Shown here one piece after another: positions 45,600 through 56,700 of a stretch of 64,000 bases of DNA. Each line of letters starts with the position of its first letter. Within the stretch, counting starts at the first letter, position 1. The notes beneath the pieces were generated by a model that saw nothing but the letters and a program-made list of their open reading frames with translations, searched no databases and was not told where the DNA came from. The translations under genes and the position numbers were made by a program. The stretch is from Callipepla californica brunnescens. Its lineage: Eukaryota > Chordata > Aves > Galliformes > Odontophoridae. The DNA lies in NCBI GenBank assembly GCA_023055505.1, contig JALIRH010000039.1:3224001-3288000 (forward strand), read 5' to 3'.

Positions 45600-47608
45600 G
45601 TGAGGGGTGAGGGAGGAGAAGCGAGGAGTAACGAGGTGTAACGAGGTGTGACGGCGGCGGGCGTCACCCGCAGTCGGGGCCCGGGCCCGAGGGCAGCGGG
45701 GCAGCGCGGTGCCCGCTCCGAGGCTCGGCCCGGTCCCGGGCGGCTGACGCGAGCAGCGCTGCGTGCTTATCTTAACCAATAAACCATGTAGTCCCGTGGG
45801 CTCAGCGTTCACAGCCGCCTTCCCCTGCCAGCGTGCCGTTCATCTCAGCGGAACCGGAGTTCTGGCGCTGAATGGGAAGGCGATGTGTTTTTTCAAGGAG
45901 GTTTGTTTCGGGTATTTTTCTTTCCGTGTGTTCGGAGTAACAGCAGGGGAGAGCTGTGCCGGGCTGGGGGAAAGGTGTGCTGCCGTCTGTGCACGTTGTC
46001 TTTGAAGGAAAATGGTCTTTAAAGGAAAATGAGCTGCTTTCTCATTTCATCGTTTTTCCTTCGGCCCTTTTAGGAGTTTGTTCCGTTCCTCATTTTAGCC
46101 AGAGGGAGCTTTTACAGCTATTGGCTTTTGTGGCAACCACTGGTCCCTACGTAAATGGCCATCTCTGATTCATCGCACGAGGACTGACCTCCTGCAGTCG
46201 TTACTCTGACCAATTTGGCCAGCCAGTCAGGGCTGCTCATCTGTGCAGTCTTTCCCTTTCTTCCTAAAGGAAAAAGCAACGGGGATGGGGGAGGTGACAA
46301 ATCAAACCCCAACCTTTAACTGTCTTTCTCTTCTTTCCCCTACAGAAGCACATCAGAGCAGAAAAACATCAGCCCTCCCTCCCCTCCCCACCCGGTGTTT
46401 ATGTGCTTGTATTGCCTCTTGTTTCATCAAACATTTGTCGATGAATTTTTATAAACTAATAGAACAGAACAGCAAACAGCACGTTAGGGAAGGCCTGGGC
46501 AACAGGCTGTTGTGTTCCATGCCCTACCTACAGTTTTCAGAACAGTGTGTTCACGTGGGTACTGTCAGGCTCTGAAGACACCCCAACATCTTCACACTCT
46601 CTTCACTGACTGATACCAGCATTAGGATTATGTCATCAGCAGTTGCATTTTCCTTACTGAAAACGTGCTCACAGTGCAGAGAAGTAACAGTGCTTGTGTC
46701 TTCATCCACTTTTGATCCCAGTTCAACGGAGAACAACACAGGGAAAGGTAGATACAGCTCATGATTCTTTGTTTAAAGTAAGGAGGGTATGCATAGCATC
46801 AATAAGTTCCATTCAGCAATTCAGAGTCAGTAAATGTGTGCTTCCTTTTACATAATTTCTAGGCACTATTGTACAGCAGTGATCTACACAGCAGTGCCTT
46901 TTGTCACACTTTTACCTCTCCCATCTTTGTAATACAGCTGAACTGCTGCAGGAAGACATGGTCCGATCAGAAGAGAGCCTTTTTGCACTGCAGGTGGTAT
47001 TTAGAAAGGATGTAAACTAAACATGGATTTGATGACAGTATTCTGCTCATCTGATGAGCTAATTCTGTTCAGAATTGTGTCACTGCATACGTTGTTTGTA
47101 ACTATTTTCTGCCATGTACACGCTCAGCAAAGCATCTCGTTCCTCCAACATATGTGCGCTTTGGCTTAGGAAATTCTTGATTAGAAATCTAAAGCTGATG
47201 CAGTTTTTCAAGCCAAGGTATGCTTACTGGTGCCCCAAATCTCTGACATGAGGAAAAAATACTGTATTCTTTTCAGCAGAAAATAGCATCTATTCTGTTC
47301 AGTGAAATACAGCTCTACATTGCACTGCAAACTGGAATGAGTGTACTCATGCACTAGCACAGTTCATATGCCCTAGATCAGTTTGTCGTGCAACAGAGAG
47401 TTGTTGGAGCACATTATATTTTATTTAGCTTTGTATGGTAATTTTATTAGTGTATGTTTGGAATTAAATGTTGTTATTATTTATTCATGGAACGTGTGAT
47501 TGCTTCTCAGCAGCTTTATTACTGGTTCTGGTCATGCGCGTGCAGGCAGTGATGCTATGCCCTGTGTTCTCTGTGCCAATGGATACGTTTATGCTTTTGT
47601 TTTTACAG
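45600..47608 (+). other. ATG4C: ATG4C intron 1
   Basis: About 2.0 kb between the inferred noncoding exon and the ATG exon. A strong cryptic acceptor (ttctttcccctacag) ends at 46345 and a matching donor lies at 46748, so an alternative leader exon is possible. Otherwise nothing is recognised. Confidence 0.6.
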
Positions 47609-47739
47609 GAGCAGAATTTAATGCCTTGCAAGACAGCGATGGCTTTTTCTCTAGAATTTGAAGATGGAGGCCACGGGGACAGATGAAGTGGAAAAGATAA
47701 AATCAAAGTTTATGTCAGCGTGGAACAACATGAAATACA
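47609..47739 (+). CDS. ATG4C: ATG4C exon 2 with start codon (coding from 47664)
   Basis: The acceptor is gtttttacag ending at 47608; the donor gtaagtg starts at 47740. The ATG at 47664-47666 gives [15 protein letters not shown], then SAWNNMKY. The 55-base leader in this exon contains two upstream ATGs (47621, 47639) in a shifted frame that overlaps the main start. Confidence 0.93.
47621..47686 (+). promoter_or_regulatory. ATG4C: Overlapping upstream ORF in ATG4C leader
   Basis: The uORF starts at ATG 47621 and ends at TGA 47684-47686, 21 codons, past the main ATG at 47664 in another frame. A second in-frame uATG at 47639 has G at -3 and G at +4, a strong context. If the exon is used as called, it should reduce initiation at the main start. 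Translation is unproven. Confidence 0.6.
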
Positions 47740-50700
47740 GTAAGTGAAACGGTGTTTGGTGAAATCCCATCTCCATTGGAATGAATGGAATTTTTCTCAG
47801 GCAGTGTAAAATTAATTAGTCTTGCATTTTCATTGGTCACATATAGAGCCTGTTGTATATTGTAGGGGATGGAAACCTCACTGAATCAAACCACACAGGA
47901 ATGAATTTCCTGTCAAGACAAAGCGACTTGAACTCAGCTTTAGCACCTCTGTATCCTAACAATTTCTTCACAGTAGCACAACTGCGTTTGCATTCAAGTG
48001 TTCATACAGGGATAACACCATTACTTTTGAGAGAGAACACTTATCTGTGTTTTATGGTATTAACCATTTTTGCTAGTTATGGAAGTGAAATCTGATTTCA
48101 GTGCATTTACTTTATATTCCACATCAGGGATTACCTTTGGTTTAATCAAGTGCTATTAGCAATGTCTTTGTGGAATAATTCACTCACAAATTTGTATTTG
48201 TTCTGCGTTTATTTCAGGTTGGGTATTGAAAACAAAAACTTACTTCAGTAGAAACTCTCCAGTCTTTCTGCTGGGAAAATGTTACCACTTCAAATCTGAT
48301 GGTATGTAGACATCACTAACACATTCCAGTCTCACTTGGCAAGAGCTCTGTGCACATATTTTAGTCCTCTCGAAGGACCTTCATTAGCAATTACCGAATT
48401 CAGGATGTGAATGAGAAAAGCTTAGAAAATTTGTATTTAAAAACGTTGAACACCACCACTAAGGCCGCCCATCCTAATCTGCTTTATCTGCATTTTACTC
48501 TGAATTCTTGTTCTTTATAACATTGGCCCTGTAATTTACGCTTTACTTCATTTACCTATCAAACTGGGATTGTCTAAAAAATGCATGAATGAAATAGTGA
48601 CAGTTCTCATCTGAAGAGTGACTCCAAAACCTTTGTTATCATTTTCCAGAATGCAGTTTTTGAATATTTTTTTTTTTTTTTCTGCATGGCTCTATCAGAC
48701 CATTTATGTTTAGGTTAATTAAGCAGCTGTTTCCTTGCAAGTGAGCAATTTTAATGACACTTGCTGGCTGTCTATCTCCTTTTTCCATCTGGCACATTCC
48801 TAATGTATTTGCCCTGTAGTTTTCCCTCCTTGTATTTAATGGTTACTTTTTCTGAGTTTGCCCCATCTTTCTAACTGCACAGTTACATACTGTATTTTCA
48901 TTCCAGTGACAGAAGTCCCGTACCAACTCATAACTTAAATTGTGCTTTGCCTTACAGAATCTGGTGAACTCTCTACAGAGGGATCCAATTTTGATAAAAT
49001 CAACACAGAGATTTCAGGAAATGTTGAGGAGTTTCGTAAGGATTTCATTTCTAGAATATGGCTGACTTACCGGGAAGAATTTCCTCAGATAAAGGGGTCT
49101 GCACTCACAACGGACTGTGGCTGGGGCTGCACGCTCAGAACTGGTCAGATGTTGTTGGCTCAAGGTCTTATGCTTCATTTTCTTGGTAGAGGTAAGTTAT
49201 GAGCAAGGAGCTCTGTATCTGATGTGAGTTAGCCTGAGCATTTTGTTGGCAGCATGGTGGTCTTCGTATAGCCAGAGTCTGAAGTTCCAGCTAGTTTTGT
49301 TTCTGGACTTCCTTTCCTTAATGCTAGAATTGTTACAGTGTGGCAGAGCATTGCTCTAGTTTATCTACTCTGCCATTTCTGGAAAAGACACTAGCAGAGT
49401 CTGTCAAAGAAAGACACTGGAAAGTCCACAGAAGCTGATTGTGAAGGGAAATACAAGACAAAAATGTGATCCCATACCTGTGTATTGCTATTAGCCATGT
49501 AAATGTGCAATTCTCTTGAATCTTCCTCGTTTCTTGAACTGAAGATGTGGAAATGAGTTCCACAGCCCATAGCTGTGGGCTACAGCAAAAGTGATGTTCT
49601 TTTATCAGTTTTTAAGTTGTACATTATTCAATTTCTTCTAGTATTAATATATTGAGTTAATAGAAGGATTTTAATCTAACTTCAATACATCATTCTTTGT
49701 GTTGAAATTTTCACTAGCTCATTTCCTCCCTTTCCCCGTGTACTTCTCTTTCCCCCCCCCCCCCCCTCCTCATCTTATCTCAGAATACTCTTTCAGTCAC
49801 AGCTGTTGAGAAGAGCTAGCTTTAGGAGACTTGGAACACTTTCTGCTTTCAAAGGCTAAGAGTGCATGCCAGCCCCATTCTTCTAAGCTGAGCCTTGTGA
49901 TGCCCAGAGCTTTTTCTGGTTCTTGTAGTTACTCACCTTGTCTTTTCATCCTCTTTTCCTCAATCCCTTTCATAATCCACCATATTGCCCCTTTCCTATC
50001 CTCTGTCACCACAGTTTGTTGTTGAAGTGATTCAGGAGAAGGGCCTGAATCCAGCCAGGCACATTAGTTAGAATGCAGCATGATATTGATAAGGTTGGTC
50101 AGTGGGCCTCGGGAATATTTCAGCAGCAGATAGTTCTGAAAGCCTGTTTTGATCATGCTTTGTACTTACTGTGCAAATATGATGTAAGCTGTGAGCGTGG
50201 TCCCAAGCCAGCTGCATCACAAAGTCAGCAGTGTCATCACTGAACTGTCAGCTTGGCTTCCTGAGTGTTCCTTTTGCTGTGCATACTGAAGTCATAAAAC
50301 TTGCATTAATGCTGTTTGGTTCAACTGACTGCAGATGTCAAAATATTTGAAGATCTACCGAGAAATACAAATCCCTTAAATATAACTACTTTTTTTCTAT
50401 ACATACAATTAAAGACAATACAACGCAAAACCTGACTGGGCTACCTGTGAGCATGGGTGTGTGATGGCTCATTCTGAAGTAGCCCAAAATCTAAAAGCCC
50501 CAGGTATTATGCCTTTCAAGTCCGTGGTTACAAAGAATTCCTTGCACTGTTCCCAAGGAGTCCCTGTTTGGAAAGTGATCTGGTGATTCCAGAGTACCAG
50601 TATTTCAGGGGCAATCCAAATGTGTAGAAAAATGCAGCACGTATGGTCTTGCTGGACTACTTTCCTCATCACTTGGTTTTCTGACAGCTGGTGAATTATC

Positions 50701-53700
50701 TTTCAAAGAGCTTTTCATGACATTTGGATAGCTTTGTAAACAAATTTAAGTGCTTATAGGAAGTTTTTTGCTTACTCTTTTCCCAGAGATGTTTTCTTTG
50801 TAGTTTAATGGCGTAGTTTCCATTCCAAAGCAAAACCTGACTGCATTAGCAGCTGGATTACTTACTGCTACGTGGAAGGTTCTGGATATTGCTGAATGAC
50901 GTTGTAAATGAGTTTTAACTTTAAATGTTAGGGCCATAGTGTTACTTTGAAATGGCTGTGCTCGAGACAGACTCAAATTTGGAGCTCACATTTTTCGGTC
51001 TAACCGTAAGGTCGCTGTTTCAGAGATTCCCTCACACCCTCTGTGTTGCAAATAGTTGTTCAGACTTGTGGGAGAGACTTTGAGTCATCTGTTAGGGGAA
51101 GCATTACTGCTCTGTGGATGTGCTGAACCACCATTATGTTATTAATAGGAATGAGATGGGGAGGATGCACTGACAGGGAAATCTCTTGTTAGAAATGCAC
51201 GCTTCACGTACTGTGCTGAACATTTACATGCTTTTGCCTTTTCATCTAGGTAAGCCTAAGAATTGACAGATGTACTAACTCAAGAAATGTGGTGTATTTT
51301 TCTGGCAGCCTGCTCTGCACCAAGCAGCAGTTGTTCTTCCACAAGTAATTCCCCAGTTTTGCCTGCTTTTTTAATATCTGACAAGCCACAGTAATAAAAA
51401 TCAGGGTTAGGAACTTCTTGTTTGACATGAACAAAACTGTTTAGATGTTTCAATGTCTGATTTCTGTATTTTAAATACAAAAGATTGTTCTGTGCCTTGT
51501 AATTGGGTCAGTCTTTTATGTTAGCTGAGTCTGACCTGCGATCTCAGATAGCATAGATCTCCAGCCAAGAGTTCCCATGGCTGTATTTCTTTTTGTATTT
51601 CTTGGTGCATTTCAATTCTGTGTTTACATTTTGGCACTGGCATTTGCATCTTCTTGCACATATTGTTGGCCTGGAGAACCTGTGGGGAGAAAGGAGGATG
51701 CGTTGCTGATTATACCAAAAAGCTGACATCTTAAAATTCCTCCTGCAGCCTGGGTCTGGCCAGATGCTTTGGACATTGAAAATTCAGATTCTGAATCCTG
51801 GACAGCCCACACAGTTAAAAAGCTGACAGCATCGTTTGAAGCATCTCTTACAGCAGAAAGAGAACCCAAGATCCTGTCAAACCATCAGGAGAGAACACTA
51901 AGGAGAAACTGTGGCGACAAGGAAATGAGAAATGAAATTTATCACAGAAAAATAATTTCTTGGTTTGGCGACTCTCCGCTGGCAGCTTTTGGCTTACATC
52001 AGCTAATAGAATATGGAAAGAAGTCTGGAAAAATTGCTGGAGATTGGTATGGGCCTGCAGTTGTGGCACACATTTTGAGGTAAAGGTATCGTTATTCCTT
52101 GTTGTTACAGTGCCATACACATTGCGGGAGAAGCATTTCCAAGCGTTGTGAGATTACTTCAGCTTAATTGAACATCTAGCTTCATTATTGGCTTTATAAA
52201 ACGTCCACATTAGCAGCAGTTGGAGAGCTTTTTTTTCAGAGGCAGGAGTGGAAATAGCAGCAGGTGCAGGAAGCAAACTCAGCTCCACTGTTGGGTCTCA
52301 CTCCACAAAAAACCAACGTTCCTGTTTTCCTGTCCATTGGGCAGTAGGAGTCCCAAGGCCTCTCCCAGAGCTGGGCTTTTAAGTAGAGCTTCATTGAATG
52401 AACTGTTCTAAAAACTAACCACTCTTTCAACCTTGGAACATGCATAACATTATAGATTTTTTTTTTTTTTATACTGTAACCTGGGGGCTGTAATGTACTG
52501 ATAGTGTAATGAAATGTCAGAGCTAAAATTGATGTTTTCAGCATTTCTTTGCACATATCAAATTCTTGTGAAACTGTAAATGTATGGGACTATTAATATT
52601 ATAATTATATCACAGTAAAAGTAAAGGGTCTGTGACATTCAGTGTGGCTTAAAAAAAAAGTCGAAAGTCAAATTTCTCCATACTACATGCCTTTCTACAC
52701 CCTTTCTTTCAATACTACAGATTTCTTTTTCAATAATCTGTGTTTATGTTATTGATATTAGTTCAGCTATAAACTAAATCCCTAATAAGTCGTTTAAGTG
52801 GATGAAGTCAGAGTTTGTTTCTCTGTATGTTGATGGAACAGTTTTGCTGATTAGTATAGAAGCAGACCCATCTCAGGTGAAACCTATCCTGAAATGCTCT
52901 GCTGTATAAGTGTGCATTCATGCAAATGCATACGGTGATGTGACAGGTTACCATTATTTATGTGTTTTCTTGAATTTTTTTCTTGTTAATAGAAACTGTC
53001 AGAATTCTTCTTGCTTGCTTTAAATTGGAGTAACCTATTTACCCAGTCCATGGGGAAGAATAATTTGTTCCAGCATCCATTTAACATAAACACAGTGATG
53101 ATCTGAAACATCACCCAGATTTCCTTTCCTAGCTCTCTCTCTTCTGGCAGTGCTAACAATGTATAGCACTCCCGTAACTCGAGAATGACTGTATTAAAGG
53201 ATTCTTCAGAATATACTGTGGAATAAAGGGGCAGTGGCCACTTAACACAGGCATGTAATTGAAGTCAAGGGCCCATGTATTTTGAAGAGTTTAATTTCTT
53301 TACAAATATTGTCCTTGATTAATGATAATGCTTCGAACTATTGACATACGTTCACTTTTTAGCTGCATTACTCGTGTCCCTCTGAGGGCAGCCTGATACT
53401 GCAATGATCTTTTAGAAAGCTTTGTTGAAACCCTATAGCTTTTTATGAGCTGGCTTTTATTTCAGGAGAGAAGGGTGCTGATGTGTGGCTTTTATATGAA
53501 CTGAGTTCAACTAAGGAGATCTGTCAAGTTGAAAATAATGTATTTGTCAGCAAATTTAGGCTGTATTACGCCAGTATACATGAGAGAAAAACGTTCTAAA
53601 CAGACAGACATTGGGCAGTTGAATGTGAACTTCATTGTAAGTTAATGGTTTGGGGTTTTTGTTTTGGCTTTTGTGTGTGTGCGTGTGTGATTTTCATTTT

Positions 53701-56700
53701 TTCCTCTAAATAGATTAGCAGTGCTGTCTCTGCTTAGTAAAAAAAACAGCATTGCCATGTATACTAGGTCTGGGTTGCACAGTTATTGTTTGTGTATTTT
53801 GGTTGGTTTGTTTGCTTTTAAAAATCCCCCTGCATCTGTATTGATCAGAAATAGAAGGCGTCTTGAATTAAAGCACAGGAATAGAAAAGCACCAAACAAT
53901 TAAAAAAAACAAAACAAAACAATGTGTTTCTGTAAAGCAAATAATGTGTGTTTATTTACTGTTATTTTTTTTATAACCTGAGCTGATCGTTTTCTGTTTG
54001 TACTTAGAAAAGCTGTTGAAGAAGCGAGAGACCCTGAGCTGCAGGGTGTAACAGTCTATGTTGCTCAGGATTGTACAGGTAAATGCCGTGGCTGTGGATT
54101 CTTGTTAACATTGCAGATGCTCTTTCTGCCTTTCATAAGCTCTCAACAATAAAGCCCTAAAGGCAGAAAAAAACATAAACAATGGATCCATGTAACTGAG
54201 ATTATGTAGATAAGGGAGTTCTTGATACGGGCAGATGCTGGTTCTTCTGGGACTCAGACATCACAACTTGAAAGCCTCTAACATCGCTTGTTTGGTTTCT
54301 TAGTAAGAGTGAAAATCAGAATCCAGGAAGTCGGTCTGCCTCCAATAGCTTTGGTTTTGGGGAGCCTGAGCATTTATACTAGTTCATCTTTTCTGTATCC
54401 TGCTTCACTGTTGCTTAAGTAACAGGCTAGTAACAGCTTCCATATCTTCCTGACAATTACCTCCCTAAACCAAGCAATTTTCATTTCAACTAGAGGAACT
54501 TTGCTAGTTACATTTTCTTTGGGTTTCTTTTTTACCCTTTCTCCTAGTGGAAAAAAAATAAAAATACTGAACCAGTCTCTTTGCTTTGAGATCAGAGATG
54601 TGAGGGAGATAGCGAGCCAGTCAGTGCTACAGCTCCTGGTAACCTTTCTTTGCTGCAGCATGGCATTTTGAATCACAGATAACAGGCAGAGGAGCTCTGG
54701 ATGTTCAGGAGCAGAAAACGATGACAAAAAAAAAAAAAACATGGTGAAACATTACACTAATGAATATAGTCTTTCATGTGTAAGTTTAGTAGCCATGTTA
54801 GCTACCAGGAATGCTAGTTGTGTCATAGCTGATCTTGGTAAGTTGGAGAAGAACCACCTCCATGGAAATCAATCACGCTACTTTTAAACAGACACTGACT
54901 TAATGGATGCCCACACCTGACCTAAAATGACAGTGGAAACTTCTAAAATTCGGTTTGGTTTTAATTTCTTTGTCCTTGTCACACCCCCTTTCATTTGGAG
55001 GGAATAAGCAATAACTACCTGAAGTATTTTCACTCATTTTCAGTGGCTGCTTTGTATTAACTTGAAGCAGTGAACATAAATATTTATTAAAGTCAGTGAT
55101 TGATCATGATTATTATCAGCATGTTTATGTCTCTGTTAGTGTAGGCTTTCAAGTTGTAAATCACCGCTTTTTAGGAGAGATTGAGGATACATATTTATCA
55201 CCTCTCCTAACCTTGCCCTTCTGCCTTCTCCTGGCAATGTGTCTGAGTTGAGCAGCAGTTGATTACTACAAAATACTGCTGAAAATAGGGAAGCATGACA
55301 CTGTCTTTCATCAGAGTGGCCCCGGAGTCCTATTTTCATAGGACTGCAGTCACAGTTTGTCAGACTTGGTGATGTCATTATGTAGGTGTGCCTGAAAAGC
55401 TAGTGGCTGTGTCTTAACATGCCAATGTTTTTGTGTCTCCCTTCAGTCTACAGTTCAGATGTTATTGACAGACAGTGCTCTTTTATGGATTCTGGAAAAA
55501 CAGACACAAAAGCTGTAATTATATTAGTTCCGGTGAGACTCGGTGGAGAAAGAACAAACATGGACTACTTAGAGTTTGTAAAGGTATGAAATGAGAGTTC
55601 AATCATTTTTCAAATCGTAGCACTAGGAGACTTCACGATGGCAATCTTCTGCCTATTAAATGTGTGGTGGTGATTTTACAGTTGAAGGTTGTAAAGTTTG
55701 ACTTTACAGATTTTAAATTTCCCTATTATGAGATGAGACGTAATTGCAGAGCACATGATGTCCCTTGGTAAAGCAGTGAAAACTGTTCTACTCCTGAAGC
55801 AGCTATCTGAAAAGACATTAATGCGGTGGCCCAAATTATAAATGGTAATTTAGTCACATATGCTGCCAAAGTTGTGCTATAATAAGTATCAGTCAGTGTT
55901 TTAAGATATAAATATACCAAATACCTTATTCTGTTTATTTCCCTCAATCCCAACTGCCTTCAAGTTGTTTCCTGTCCTTCCCTTTTTTCATTTTCTCCAC
56001 CTTAAGACAGATTTTTTTTTTGACAACTTTAGACATTACTTCAACTATTGCTTCACCGCCTGGACAGTGGGATGTGTGCTTCTAAGCACAGCGATGCAGA
56101 AGTAGCAATCAGTTGCCACAAATCAAAATGAACTAGAAGAAAAGTAAAACTTAAAGCAGAGAGGGGAAGAAAGTCTCTGCCATTCTGGATGGCAAAAGAA
56201 TGGGCTGTCCCCACTGAGCTCACCAGTACTTATATCCTAGTGAAGAGATTCTTCTCTTTGCCCTTCTGCTTTATCTTTTTCCATGACGCAGCTTATTGTA
56301 AGAAATGCTGTCTTCTGAATATTAGAACAGGAATTTAAATTGCACTCTCGAGTTATTTACAAAATCCGAGTTGCTCTTTTCTGCTTCATCGTCCACGCTT
56401 TCTGACTCACATTGCTGTGAAATTTCAGGAAAGTGTGGCACAGAGACAAAGAGATGAAGCCTTTCATTACAGTGATGATCTGCTAAATAGCTTCTCTTTC
56501 CTGATTTCTTTCCTTTCCAGTCGGTTTGGGAAAAGTTTTAGTTTGTTGGTGCTTAATTCTCACACAGTTAAGCCTGAAGCTTATGTACAACCTTACTTTA
56601 CTTCCAGCGTTAACAGCAAAAGAGCCTTTGGATTGGTCATGTCCAGGAAAATGCATGGGGCTTTCCTTTGTAAGCTAACGAACGGTTGCTTTTGCAACTT

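Larger units (their letters stand above)
45170..45760 (+). promoter_or_regulatory. ATG4C: ATG4C CpG-island promoter
   Basis: This is a CpG-dense segment upstream of and overlapping the inferred noncoding exon 1. It contains two ACTACAnnTCCCA modules (45242-45260 +, 45308-45322 -) typical of ZNF143/THAP11-bound, TATA-less promoters. No TATA box is seen. It is a broad promoter of a ubiquitously expressed gene (inference). Confidence 0.75.
47740..51748 (+). other. ATG4C: ATG4C introns 2 to 4
   Basis: These are 47740-48217, 48302-48957 and 49192-51748. They hold a T-run (about 48667-48681) and a 15-base C-run (49752-49766). No other element is recognised. Confidence 0.8.
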
